Source: Streptomyces paludis (lineage in GTDB: Bacteria; Actinomycetota; Actinomycetes; Streptomycetales; Streptomycetaceae). Taken from it: a stretch of DNA of 64,000 nt. Position 1 is the first letter of the stretch, and every line of letters begins with the position of its first letter. The position numbers and the translations under genes are program-made. Under the pieces are notes generated by a model. That model saw nothing but the letters and a program-made list of their open reading frames with translations. It searched no databases and had not been told where the DNA came from. This document shows, in pieces, positions 34,826 through 42,767 of the stretch. Location: NCBI RefSeq assembly GCF_003344965.1, contig NZ_CP031194.1:3782001-3846000 (forward strand), in the 5' to 3' direction.

Positions 34826-35161
34826 TCAGGCCACCCATTTTCCGCAGGTGTCGGGGGCGGACTGCTCCTGCCGGCAGGCACGGAGCTGGTAGATGGCCGT
34901 ACTACCCGTGGAACTGACCACGGTGCCGGCGCCGCTCTTGTTCCAGAGGTTCTTGGTCACGCCCGGCTCGGACTTGCGGTAGTACTCCCCCTTCGCGGCA
35001 CGGCTGTCCGCCTTGGTGTCCTCAACGTTCGCCGTCAGGTTGGAATTTGAGGTGTAGGCCTTCGAGCCCTCGGTGGTCGCCGTCAGCGCGAACGCCGGGG
35101 CGCTGCCGCAGAGCGCCGCGATCCCGGCCACGGTGCAGGCGGCCTTCGTAAGAGTGCGCAT
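34826..35161 (-). CDS. Small secreted protein next to an ABC/FtsX transporter
   Basis: This 111-residue precursor has a signal peptide (MRTLTKAACTVAGIAALCGS, cleavage probably after PAFA). The mature part is rich in Ser/Thr/Lys (TTEGSKAYTSNSNLTANV) with a terminal disulfide candidate (LRACRQEQSAPDTCGKW). GGGAGGGG lies before the ATG at 35161. No homologous family is known to me. Its position 45 bp upstream of the transporter suggests an exported factor, or a sensor of what the transporter handles. Confidence 0.65.
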   Translation of the reverse strand: MRTLTKAACTVAGIAALCGSAPAFALTATTEGSKAYTSNSNLTANVEDTKADSRAAKGEYYRKSEPGVTKNLWNKSGAGTVVSSTGSTAIYQLRACRQEQSAPDTCGKWVA

Positions 35162-35685
35162 TGGTGTATCCCCTCCCTGAAAAGCCCGAGCGGGCTTCCC
35201 TGGAGTCGAGCCCGGCGTTCCCCTGTGACAACCGAGCGTGATCAACCGACTCCGGTGAGATTGAAACAAAGCGATGTTCGATCAAGCAACATCATTTCGA
35301 TAGCTTGGCTGAAAGGTAGATCCCTTATAATCCCCCAGCCCTCCCCGGTTGGTGTGTTTTGGGTGCATTGCAGGTATTTTTCTGCGAGGGGACGGGGCTG
35401 GGGGTTCGCTCCTTTGCTGAAATGAAGCGTGATGGGAATGGCGGCCCTTGTTAGGGTATTCATGTATTTGCAATGAATCTCTCCGGGTGGTTTGCGAAGG
35501 CTTGAAATGATCTCTCAGTACCTACGGTGTGGGGCATCCCTGCATGCAACAGCTCCCTGTTTCTGGCATTTGGCCTGCCGGGAACAGGGAGCCGTGGAGC
35601 CCTCTGTGGTGCATGTCAGGTGTGAGGAGAACCGTCGGTGAGGGCTCGCGGCACCCACCCACCTGGTGCTGATCCTGTTCGACGA
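35162..35685. promoter_or_regulatory. AT-richer intergenic region with two inverted repeats
   Basis: No supported gene. An imperfect 18-bp inverted repeat pairs ATCCCCCAGCCCTCCCC (near 35330-35346) with GGGGACGGGGCTGGGGGT (near 35388-35405). A second, perfect 10-bp one (GCTCCCTGTT at 35552-35561, complement at 35583-35592) lies nearer the amidohydrolase and may end that gene's transcript. The first may be an operator or structured leader for the secreted protein gene. Confidence 0.45.
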
Positions 35686-36882
35686 CTACTGCCAGGCTGA
35701 CGGCTCACTTGACTCGTAGCGCCGCCCCGCCGCGAACACCGCCTCGACCGCCTTCAGCGCGTCAAGATCGGCAAGCGGATCCCCATCGACCAGGAGCAGA
35801 TCTGCCCGGTAGCCGGGAGCGATCCGCCCCGCAGTCCCGCCCAGTCCCAGCGCGTCGGCCGCGTCGGCGGTCGCCATGTCGATGATCTTCGCGTTCGGCA
35901 GGCCCAGGTGGGCATAGAACGACAGGGCCGGGACCAGCCCGTCGAAGCCGGCGCGCTGGACCCCGGCGTCGGTGCCGGCGATGAGTTTGGCGCCCGCCTC
36001 CGCCATCTGCCGCACCAGATCGAACATCGCTTCCGCCCGCTCGGCGCCGAAGAGACGCGGGAGCATCTGCCAGTGCGGGCTGACGGCCGGGCAGACGGCG
36101 ATGCCGCGGTCGATGATCTGCTTCAGTACGTCCTGCCGGAGGTTGAGGCCGTCGCTCGTCATCCAGGTGCAGTGTTCGAGCGTGTCCACGCCTGCTTCGA
36201 CAGCCGTGGCGATGCCGTCCGTTCCGTGCGCGTGGGCGGCCACGGGGACGCCGGCCCGGTGAGCCTCGTCCACGAGGGCCGCCAGCTCCTCCCGGGAGAA
36301 CTGGCTCTGCCAGCTCCTCGGCCCCTCCTTGGTCAGCCCGCCGCCGGTGACCATCGCCTTGATCACGGTGGCCCCCGCCGCGAGGTTGCGGCGGACGAGT
36401 TCGCGGACTTCGGCCTCGCCGGAGACCTCGCCGCCGAGGAAGTGGCAGTGCCCGCCGGGCGGAGTCGCGGGCGTGCCCGCCGACACGATCCGGGGGCCGG
36501 GCGTACGGCCGTCGGCGACCTCGCCGGCCAGCCGCAGCGCGAGGCCGCCGCGGTCGCCGAGGTCGCGGGCCGTCGTGACACCGCTGCGCAGTAGCTGTCC
36601 CGCGCGACGCCGCATGTCCTGGAGCAACGTTTCGTCGGTCGACTCCTGGAGCGTGGCAACGGGGTCCGCCCCACCATCGAACGCCAGGTGCACATGGGCG
36701 TCGATCAGTCCGGGCAGGACGGTTCCCGAGAACGCGAAGCGGGGCACCTCGGCGCCCGCCCGTTCCTCGATCTGGGCTCGGGGGCCAACCGCGGCGATCG
36801 AGTCGCCGTCGATGAGGACCGCGCCGTCGTCCAGATAGGTCCCGGAGCCGACAAGCACCCGGTCACCAGTGATCAGCAGCAT
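35686..36882 (-). CDS. Metal-dependent amidohydrolase
   Basis: This 398-residue protein belongs to the imidazolonepropionase/prolidase-like group of the amidohydrolase superfamily. All metal ligands are visible: HVHLAFDG (His pair), ATVIKAMVTGG (carboxylated Lys), VPVAAHAHGTDG, DTLEHCTW and LIAGTDAGV (the Asp that activates water). It is cytoplasmic, with no signal peptide. The substrate is unknown; relatives cleave Xaa-Pro dipeptides or cyclic amides. It lies in the same direction as the membrane protein and ImmA/IrrE genes upstream, possibly one transcript. Confidence 0.85.
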   Translation of the reverse strand: MLLITGDRVLVGSGTYLDDGAVLIDGDSIAAVGPRAQIEERAGAEVPRFAFSGTVLPGLIDAHVHLAFDGGADPVATLQESTDETLLQDMRRRAGQLLRSGVTTARDLGDRGGLALRLAGEVADGRTPGPRIVSAGTPATPPGGHCHFLGGEVSGEAEVRELVRRNLAAGATVIKAMVTGGGLTKEGPRSWQSQFSREELAALVDEAHRAGVPVAAHAHGTDGIATAVEAGVDTLEHCTWMTSDGLNLRQDVLKQIIDRGIAVCPAVSPHWQMLPRLFGAERAEAMFDLVRQMAEAGAKLIAGTDAGVQRAGFDGLVPALSFYAHLGLPNAKIIDMATADAADALGLGGTAGRIAPGYRADLLLVDGDPLADLDALKAVEAVFAAGRRYESSEPSAWQ

Positions 36883-36923
36883 CTCGTCTCCTTCGGTTCC
36901 TTCGGTGTCTTCGTCATCGCTGT

Positions 36924-38033
36924 CTACGCGGCGGGCCGGAGGGCGTCCGACACCGCGATCAGTTGCCGTACGTCCGACTTCCGGTCGCTCCCCAGAGCCA
37001 TCGCCAGCGGCACCGCCCGGCGCGGCGCCGGATCCCCCTGCCCGATCCTGGCCACGGCCTCGCGGAGCCGGCCCGCCAGCTCGGCGGAGTCGAGGTCGAG
37101 GAGCGCGCCGTCCTCCTCGTCGACCACGTACGGACTGATATCGACCAGACCGTCACGACATTCCACTATCCGACGGTGATAGCGGCGGTGCACGCCACGC
37201 GCCCGCCACCGATCCCGGGTGGCAGGGGAGGCTGGCCGCAGCACGATTTCGGGGTACGCCTCGGACAGCAACCGCCACAGCGGAGCCAGTCGGCGGTGGT
37301 CACGTCGATGCCGCAGCCAGAGCCGCGTGGAGGCGATCCTCGCGCGGGCTCCGGAGTAGGTGATGCCCGCGACGAAGAGCAGGATGGACACCATCAGCAG
37401 CACCGCGACCCCCTCCATGAGCGGCTGCGGTACGGTCCGCCCGGCCCACCGGATGACGACGATCACGGCACGAACCGCGCAGGCCACCGCCATCGCGTCG
37501 AGGCCGACGGCCGCCATCCAGAGCCCCGTCGAGTGCGGGCGCCGCGACATCCGCGCGTACCGGCGCGTCCACCAACCGGCCATGCCCAGGGCGTACATGA
37601 GGTAGAGGCCGGCGCCGCCGTAGAAGAAGGCGATCTGCGGGACCGTCATGTCCGCCGTGCTGAACGAACCGGCGAACACGCTGTGCGGAACCGTCTCCGC
37701 TGCCACGGTGATCGCCACCGCCACTCCCGCGACGACCAGGGCCTCCCATCGCGCCCGCCGCCGCCCGGTCCGGCCGTCGGCCGAGTACAGGTAGAAGCAC
37801 ATCAAGAAGTAGACGGTGAGGAGCAGGAGCACGTTCTGGAGCAGCTTCGCCGCCCCGTGCCCAGCCACGGTGTCGACGCCGGACGCGCCGCCCGGCATGG
37901 CCAGGGGGTACGAGAGCGCGGCGCAGACCAGGCACAGGGTGACCGAACGGAGAGGTGCGTCGTGCGGGGACCGCGTCAGCTGGTAGAGCTTCCAAACGAC
38001 AGCAGCCGCGAGTCCCAGGAGGAGCAGTTGCAC
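36924..38033 (-). CDS. MAB_1171c-type polytopic membrane protein
   Basis: This 369-residue protein has about seven membrane segments in the first 230 residues (for example LLLLGLAAAVVWKLYQL, VLLLLTVYFLMCFYLYSA, IAFFYGGAGLYLMYALGMA, AVLLMVSILLFVAGITYS). A cytoplasmic basic tail follows (LWLRHRRDHRRLAPLWRLL). This matches the putative MAB_1171c transporter family that travels with ImmA/IrrE-type protease genes. The GTG start lies 3 bp after the protease gene stop. The function of the pair is not established. Confidence 0.7.
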   Translation of the reverse strand: MQLLLLGLAAAVVWKLYQLTRSPHDAPLRSVTLCLVCAALSYPLAMPGGASGVDTVAGHGAAKLLQNVLLLLTVYFLMCFYLYSADGRTGRRRARWEALVVAGVAVAITVAAETVPHSVFAGSFSTADMTVPQIAFFYGGAGLYLMYALGMAGWWTRRYARMSRRPHSTGLWMAAVGLDAMAVACAVRAVIVVIRWAGRTVPQPLMEGVAVLLMVSILLFVAGITYSGARARIASTRLWLRHRRDHRRLAPLWRLLSEAYPEIVLRPASPATRDRWRARGVHRRYHRRIVECRDGLVDISPYVVDEEDGALLDLDSAELAGRLREAVARIGQGDPAPRRAVPLAMALGSDRKSDVRQLIAVSDALRPAA

Positions 38034-38036
38034 GGA

Positions 38037-38690
38037 TTACAGCCATCCCCGCCGGTCACCGAGGGCTGACTCGACCCGGCGGAGCGAGGGATCCTCCGAC
38101 ATCGGGGTGACACCGTCGAGGACCGACGACCACTCCAGGATGATCGTGGCCACCAGCTCGACCTCGCACTCCTCCCCGTCCTCGTACGAACAGCGCCGGG
38201 CGACCCGGCGGATCATCTCGGGATCGAGCACGGGGATCATGGTGGCCCAGCCCTCGACGAAGTCGTCGGCGGGCTCGTGGTCGTCAGCGACGTCTTCGCT
38301 CTCGGGCTCATCCTCGGACACGAGAATGTGCCCCACCTCGTGCAGGATGATGTGCTCCTGGTGCAGGCGTGTGGTCTCCCGCTGGTACAGGATCACGTCC
38401 ATATCGGCGACGTCGACCCAGAGTCCGGAGGGCCCCGGCTTCTCCAGCGGCGCCGCCCGAAGAACAATCGGCCGGCCGCGCCTCTCACCGAGCGCCCGGC
38501 ACAACTCCTCGACGTCCAGCGGGGGATGGATACCGAGGTCTTGCAGCTCCCGCCGGATCCGGCGATGCAGGTCCTTCTCCACCGTACGATTCGCGGCAGT
38601 CCGCCACCGGCCCAACCGGCCCCGGCTCACTTCGCCCCGCGCGGGAGCCTTGGGTGCAGCGGCCTCGCGGCCACTCTTCCCGGACCACAT
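38037..38690 (-). CDS. ImmA/IrrE-type zinc metallopeptidase
   Basis: This 217-residue protein carries the HExxH zinc motif (EHIILHEVGHILVSE) with a conserved acidic context. The preceding region (LHRRIRRELQDLGIHPPLDV, ELCRALGERRGRPIVL) is typical of the ImmA/IrrE proteases. These cleave XRE-type repressors or are annotated as toxin partners. The usual upstream XRE gene is missing here. The ATG at 38690 is chosen over the frame's opening at 38861 because the extra N-terminal residues are low-quality Arg-rich sequence. The MAB_1171c gene follows immediately. Confidence 0.75.
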   Translation of the reverse strand: MWSGKSGREAAAPKAPARGEVSRGRLGRWRTAANRTVEKDLHRRIRRELQDLGIHPPLDVEELCRALGERRGRPIVLRAAPLEKPGPSGLWVDVADMDVILYQRETTRLHQEHIILHEVGHILVSEDEPESEDVADDHEPADDFVEGWATMIPVLDPEMIRRVARRCSYEDGEECEVELVATIILEWSSVLDGVTPMSEDPSLRRVESALGDRRGWL

Positions 38691-39221
38691 GAGAAATCCC
38701 CTTCGTACCGGCTGGTGTTCGTTCTCCCCCGAACCGGGCGACAGCCGCGCCCCGTGACGATGACGGTCAGTTCCCGCGCCGAAAGAGGAGGCGCGAGCGC
38801 AGCGTCCATATCTCCTCGCGTGCCCGAGATATTGCGGGCGCGAACGGCAATGAAGTGCCACCGAGTGGTCTCGGCAGCGCTTTCAGGAACCTCGTTGGAC
38901 AGTACGTGAAGTCCCAGGACAAGGCGTGGCGGGAAAGGGATGGTAGGCCCCACGTGGCGGGTAGCCCTAACGATGCATCAAATAGCTATAAAGCGGCATC
39001 TATGTGTCTTGACCATGCCGCTGAGCTGGTGATTCTTGCCCGCGGTAGATGCGTCCGAGGGATTGAGGGGGCTGTTATCGATTTGAGATCTTCTCTCCAT
39101 GTGGGACTGGATCACATGATGACTAAGCGGGCAAATCCATCTTCAGTGGGGCCCTGGTGGCGAGGTGTGGCCATGTTCGCTTGGTGACAGTTCGGGCAAA
39201 TCGGCGCTTACGCTTTCGGTC
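38691..39221. other. Stretch with unusual composition, no confident gene
   Basis: Composition drops in GC between about 38960 and 39130. A plus-strand frame across this part reads NSYKAASMCLDHAAELVILA and GLDHMMTKRANPSS with non-Streptomyces codon use. It could be a fragment of a gene gained from elsewhere, but it has no recognisable start. Confidence 0.3.
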
Positions 39222-39656
39222 ATGTCCAACAAGATGCTGAACCAAGTAGATGGCTACCTGGAGTTCTGGAACGAGTACCACTTGTGCACGCTGACGACGG
39301 CTCGTCCTGATGGGCGACCTCATGTCGTGCCCGTCGGTGTGACGATCGACGCTGATGCTGGTATCGCTCGGGTTATCACCCGCAAATCCAGCAAGAAAGT
39401 CGCGAACATCCTGTCGGTGCCCCACGGTCAGGCGCATGTGGCCGTCTGTCAGGTCGACGGAGGCCGGTGGGCCACGCTGGAGGGTGTGGCGACGGTCAAC
39501 CCCGAACGGGCGGCCGTTGAGGCTGCTGTGGCTCGTTACGGGGAGCGGTACCGCCGGGTTCCTGCCCCCGACCCGGAGCGTGTGGTGATCGAGATCCAGA
39601 TCGAGCGGGTCATGGGGCAGACGGTTCAGGTATCGCCGGCAGGCCGCGCGGCATAG
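39222..39656 (+). CDS. PPOX-class flavin/F420-binding protein
   Basis: This 144-residue protein has a split-barrel fold signature: FWNEYHLCTLTTARPDGRPH, VPVGVTIDADAGIARVITRK, then HVAVCQVDGGRWATLEGVAT. This is the pattern of pyridoxamine-phosphate-oxidase-like proteins that bind FMN or F420 and reduce small molecules. The ATG at 39222 is used; a longer frame starts at 39165. It is convergent with the integrase and probably cargo. The substrate cannot be told. Confidence 0.8.
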   Translation: MSNKMLNQVDGYLEFWNEYHLCTLTTARPDGRPHVVPVGVTIDADAGIARVITRKSSKKVANILSVPHGQAHVAVCQVDGGRWATLEGVATVNPERAAVEAAVARYGERYRRVPAPDPERVVIEIQIERVMGQTVQVSPAGRAA

Positions 39657-39667
39657 CCCGAGGAGTT

Positions 39668-39691
39668 CCCGGCCGGCCCCCGCCGGCCGGG
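39668..39691. terminator. Bidirectional terminator between the PPOX and integrase genes
   Basis: A perfect 9-bp stem (CCCGGCCGG with CCGGCCGGG) and a 6-nt loop lie between two convergent genes. Confidence 0.65.
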
Positions 39692-39726
39692 CGTGCGGCG
39701 GCGGGGGAATCCGGCGGTGAGTCACC

Positions 39727-40953
39727 TCATGCCGCCATGGGGTTCATGCTCCATTCGATGGCCTCAATGATCTCGTCGTCGAGCATGGCGAGCAGATGCC
39801 CGTACCTGTCGACCGTGGTCGTGATCGACTCGTGGCCCAGACGGGCTTGGATGCCCGGCAGCGGCACCTTCTTGGCGATGAGCCAGGAGGCGTGGGTGTG
39901 GCGGAGGTCGTGGATGCGTGGCCTCTTTGTCAGCCCGTCGTGGGCAGCGCGTGTGAGGGCGGTCTTCCAGCGTGCGTGGTAGAAGCCGCCCGAGTCCCAG
40001 GCGCCGCCTTCCGGCGCTGTGAAGACGAAGTCGTTCGGCTGCTTCCCGGCGCAGTTGCGCTTGAAGAGCAGGACCAAGTACGGGGAGAGGACCAGGGTCC
40101 GGCGGCTGCGCTTCGTCTTGGGGGCGCCGAGTGTCTTCCCGCCGTCGATCCGCTTCCACGCCCGCTGGACGCGCAGCATCGGGCGGGAGCCGTGCAGGGT
40201 GAGATCACGCGGCTGGAGCGCGGCCATCTCGCTCCAGCGCAGCCCCGTGGCGGCGAGGGCGTCCACCAGGTCCACGGAGTCGGCGTGGACGTGTGAGCGG
40301 AGGATGGCGAACTCCTCGCGTTCCAGGAACACTTGCTCATCCGCCGTGTGTTCGTCCTCCGGCAGCCGGGTGTGGACGCAGGGGTTCGTGGACCGCAGTG
40401 GCGGCTCCGCGATGACCGCGGCTTGGAGGACGCCGTACAGCAGGCCGTGCAGGTTCCTGATCGTCTTGGGCGCGAGCGCCCGTCGCTTGGCCTGTGGCGG
40501 GTGATGAGGTCCGGGCCGGCCGGTCTGGAGGTCGTTGACCCAGGAGCTGATCTGGTCCTGGCCGATGCCGCCGGGGCCCTGGCGTACCGAGAGTTCCTTG
40601 AACCAGGGGACGAGGTGGGTGGCCAGCATCTTGCGGTAGTTGGACCGCGTCCCGTCCTGCACGCCGGTGAGGAGACCGATGTACCGCTCGGCGTACGCGG
40701 GGAACAGATCCTCTGCCGGGATGCCGGGGGCCTCTTCTTCCTCTTCGTCCACGAAGCCCTTGCCCTGTACCCAGCCGGGCGGCCATTGCTGTCCGTGACC
40801 GTTCACCAGGTCGCGGAAACGTTTCGCTGACTCCTCGTCATCGAAGTCCTCGCCCTGCTCGGGGCCGGTTCGTACGCCGCGGTCTCGCCAAGCGCCGCGG
40901 TGTACGTGCTCTCCGGTGGCCCGCTTCCGGGACCTGATGAATGCCATGGCCAA
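39727..40953 (-). CDS. Tyrosine site-specific integrase of the conjugative element
   Basis: This 408-residue phage-type integrase has a SAM-like N-terminal arm-binding region and a C-terminal catalytic domain with Arg (AATGLRWSEMAALQ), the RxxH box (IHDLRHTHASWLIAKK), LGHESITTTVDRYGHL (second conserved His and catalytic Tyr) and the intervening Lys-containing hairpin (TLGAPKTKRSRRTLVL). All catalytic residues are present. It reads away from tRNA-Ser, with its start about 100 bp from the tRNA 3' end, which identifies that tRNA as the attachment site. No excisionase gene overlaps it. Confidence 0.92.
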   Translation of the reverse strand: MAMAFIRSRKRATGEHVHRGAWRDRGVRTGPEQGEDFDDEESAKRFRDLVNGHGQQWPPGWVQGKGFVDEEEEEAPGIPAEDLFPAYAERYIGLLTGVQDGTRSNYRKMLATHLVPWFKELSVRQGPGGIGQDQISSWVNDLQTGRPGPHHPPQAKRRALAPKTIRNLHGLLYGVLQAAVIAEPPLRSTNPCVHTRLPEDEHTADEQVFLEREEFAILRSHVHADSVDLVDALAATGLRWSEMAALQPRDLTLHGSRPMLRVQRAWKRIDGGKTLGAPKTKRSRRTLVLSPYLVLLFKRNCAGKQPNDFVFTAPEGGAWDSGGFYHARWKTALTRAAHDGLTKRPRIHDLRHTHASWLIAKKVPLPGIQARLGHESITTTVDRYGHLLAMLDDEIIEAIEWSMNPMAA

Positions 40954-41003
40954 GCATCGTAGGAGAGCGCAGGTGCGGAAAAATGTGCGGAAGAAACGGT
41001 GAC

Positions 41004-41047
41004 AAAAAAACCGCCCCCAACCTGTTTTCGCAGGTCAGGGGCGGTTC
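41004..41047 (-). terminator. Rho-independent terminator after tRNA-Ser
   Basis: On the minus strand a stem of about 15 bp with minor mismatches (AACCGCCCC...CCTG pairing with CAGG...GGGGGCGGTT, loop CGAAAA) is followed by seven Ts at 41004-41010. This is one of the few textbook T-tailed terminators in the window. It ends tRNA-Ser transcription before the integrase gene. Because it lies inside the integrated element's edge, it may replace the native terminator. Confidence 0.85.
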
Positions 41048-41054
41048 TTAAGAG

Positions 41055-41139
41055 CGGTAGCGGAGGGATTTGAACCCTCGGTGAGTTTCCCCACACTCGC
41101 TTTCGAGGCGAGCTCCTTCGGCCGCTCGGACACGCTACC
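41055..41139 (-). tRNA. tRNA-Ser(CGA)
   Basis: This 85-nt cloverleaf with a long variable arm, as in class II tRNAs, has a 7-bp acceptor stem (GGTAGCG with CGCTACC) and discriminator G. The anticodon stem CTCGC/GCGAG holds the loop CTCGAAA (anticodon CGA, reading UCG). The T arm includes GGTTCAAATCC. The CCA end is not encoded. Its 3' half abuts the integrase side, so it is the likely attachment site, and integration has restored the full tRNA. Confidence 0.95.
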
Positions 41140-41195
41140 GAGAGAGAGCTTAGCCCACGGAGGGCCGTGGTTCGAAATCGATACCGGGTGGGGGG

Positions 41196-41681
41196 TCAGC
41201 GGTGGCGGAAGAAGGTGGTGAGGAGGGTGGAGCATTCGTCGGCGAGTACGCCGTGGATCACTTCGGGGCGGTGGTTGAGGCGGCGGTCGCGGATGACGTC
41301 CCAGAGGGAGCCGGCGGCGCCGGCTTTTTCGTCGAGGGCGCCGAAGACCACGCGGTCGATCCGGGACTGGACGATCGCGCCCGCGCACATCGTGCACGGT
41401 TCCAGGGTCACCACCAGGGTGCAGCCCGTCAGCCGCCACGCGCCGAGGCGCGCGGCGGCCCGGCGGAGGGCCAGGACCTCCGCATGGGCCGTCGGGTCGC
41501 CGGTCGCCTCGCGTTCGTTGTGGCCCGACGCGAGCACCGTGCCGTCCGGGGACAGCACGACCGCGCCGACCGGTACGTCACCGGCCCTGCCCGCCCGTGC
41601 CGCCTGGTCCAGGGCCAGGCGCATGGACGCCCGCCAGGGGTCGCGTACGGGGTCGGGCGCGGTGTCGTGCCGCGTGGTCAC
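41196..41681 (-). CDS. tadA: tRNA-specific adenosine(34) deaminase
   Basis: This 161-residue protein is a CDA-fold enzyme. It has the zinc ligand and proton shuttle (DPTAHAEVLALRRAA) and the paired Cys (VTLEPCTMCAGAIV), the full zinc site for A-to-I conversion at the wobble position of tRNA-Arg. The GTG start overlaps the stop of the partner gene upstream (TAGTG), so both are co-translated. Next to tRNA-Ser this is a conserved Streptomyces neighbourhood, as I recall. Confidence 0.92.
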   Translation of the reverse strand: MTTRHDTAPDPVRDPWRASMRLALDQAARAGRAGDVPVGAVVLSPDGTVLASGHNEREATGDPTAHAEVLALRRAAARLGAWRLTGCTLVVTLEPCTMCAGAIVQSRIDRVVFGALDEKAGAAGSLWDVIRDRRLNHRPEVIHGVLADECSTLLTTFFRHR

Positions 41682-42250
41682 TAGCGGACGGTCTCCAGTA
41701 CCTCGGAGGCGCCCAGCGCGTCGGCGATCTCGGCCATCGCGTCGGACTCCAGGGCCAGCAGATCCGCCTCGGACAGTCCGAGGTCGGTGAGGATGCCGCG
41801 GTCGCCGACCGGGCCCGCGGGCGCGGTCTCCCCGGCCGTCAGGCCGCCGTCCGCGCTGTCGTGGTCGTCGTCGGCGGCGTCGTTGTCGTATCCCTCGTCT
41901 CGCTCGTCCGGCTCGCCGTCCTCCGTACCGTCGAGGTCCAGCGTGTCCAGGTCGTCGGCCGGGTCGTCGTCGTCCCCGCCGAGCAGTTCGTCAATGAGGA
42001 TCTCCCCGTACGAGGAGCGGGCGGCCGCGGCCGCGTCGGAGACGTAGATCCGGGGGTCCTCCTCACCCTCCACACGGAGGATGCCGAACCAGGAGTCCTC
42101 CTGCTCGATGAAGACGAGAACCGTTTCCTCGTCCACCGAGGCTTCGCGGGCCAGGTCGGTCAGGTCCGACAAGGTCTCCACGTCGTCGAGATCTGTATCG
42201 CTCGCTTCCCATCCGTCTTCGGTGCGCGCGAGCAGTGCGGCGAAGTACAC
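41681..42250 (-). CDS. tRNA adenosine deaminase-associated protein
   Basis: This 189-residue acidic protein begins with a strand-rich domain (VYFAALLARTEDGWEASDTD, then DDVETLSDLTDLAREASVDE, LVFIEQEDSWFGILRVEG). Asp/Glu-rich stretches (GGDDDDPADDLDTLDLDG) precede a helical end (LGLSEADLLALESDAM). It is translationally coupled to tadA, which is how the family got its name. It probably helps or regulates TadA; no direct function is known. Confidence 0.8.
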   Translation of the reverse strand: MYFAALLARTEDGWEASDTDLDDVETLSDLTDLAREASVDEETVLVFIEQEDSWFGILRVEGEEDPRIYVSDAAAAARSSYGEILIDELLGGDDDDPADDLDTLDLDGTEDGEPDERDEGYDNDAADDDHDSADGGLTAGETAPAGPVGDRGILTDLGLSEADLLALESDAMAEIADALGASEVLETVR

Positions 42251-42450
42251 CGTGACTCTCCCACTGGTCTGAGGTGTGACGATTCAGAGATGTAGAGATC
42301 TGATGTGACGATTCGGCGGTGCGGCGCGGTGCTCCGACCCGCCCAATCGGCATCGTGACAGAAACGGGGGCTTCGCGAGAGGTCTTCCGCCGTTGCGTCG
42401 TCACGGCATTTTATTAGGCCCCTGTTCGGCCCTCGGCGGGGGATGCCCCT

Positions 42451-42693
42451 TCACCAACGGAATGTGCGCATCCGCATCTGCTGCCGCATCCGCGCGGCCC
42501 TCGCCCGGCGCGGCTTCACGCGCTCGCGCAGCGCCTTGGCCTCGTACAGCTCCCGCAGGAACTGCGCCCGCCGCCTCCGGCGTGCCGCTTCCGCCTCGGG
42601 GTCGGCCGGTCCCTCGGGGCTCCCGGGGCCCTCGGGGTCCTCCGGGGCGCCCGCGCTTCCGTGCTCGTTCTCCTGCTCGTACGGGTCCCGCAT
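42451..42693 (-). CDS. Small Arg-rich hypothetical protein
   Basis: This 80-residue protein has an acidic Pro/Gly first half ([18 protein letters not shown]) and a strongly basic second half ([18 protein letters not shown], then [18 protein letters not shown]). The opposite halves suggest disorder or nucleic-acid binding. It lies divergent to upp with 74 bp between the starts. There is no known domain. Confidence 0.5.
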   Translation of the reverse strand: MRDPYEQENEHGSAGAPEDPEGPGSPEGPADPEAEAARRRRRAQFLRELYEAKALRERVKPRRARAARMRQQMRMRTFRW

Positions 42694-42767
42694 GGTGCCT
42701 ACCTTGCCCCGTTACCGGCGGTCGGTGCCAGCGCGTAGGGCCTTGGCCCCCGGTTACTGTTGACGCC

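Larger units (their letters stand above)
12546..41054. mobile_element. Degenerate integrative and conjugative element at tRNA-Ser (left end not found)
   Basis: The right boundary is set by a tyrosine integrase gene next to the 3' end of tRNA-Ser(CGA), the classic attachment arrangement. Inside lie type IV secretion-like genes (12.5-22.2 kb), replication, spread and regulatory genes (24.6-31.5 kb) and cargo (31.8-39.7 kb). I searched by eye for a second copy of the tRNA 3' sequence and found none, so the left end is either deleted (perhaps by the insertion sequence ending at 12545) or lies outside the window. The left coordinate given is only the edge of that insertion sequence. Several genes are broken. 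Confidence 0.65.
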
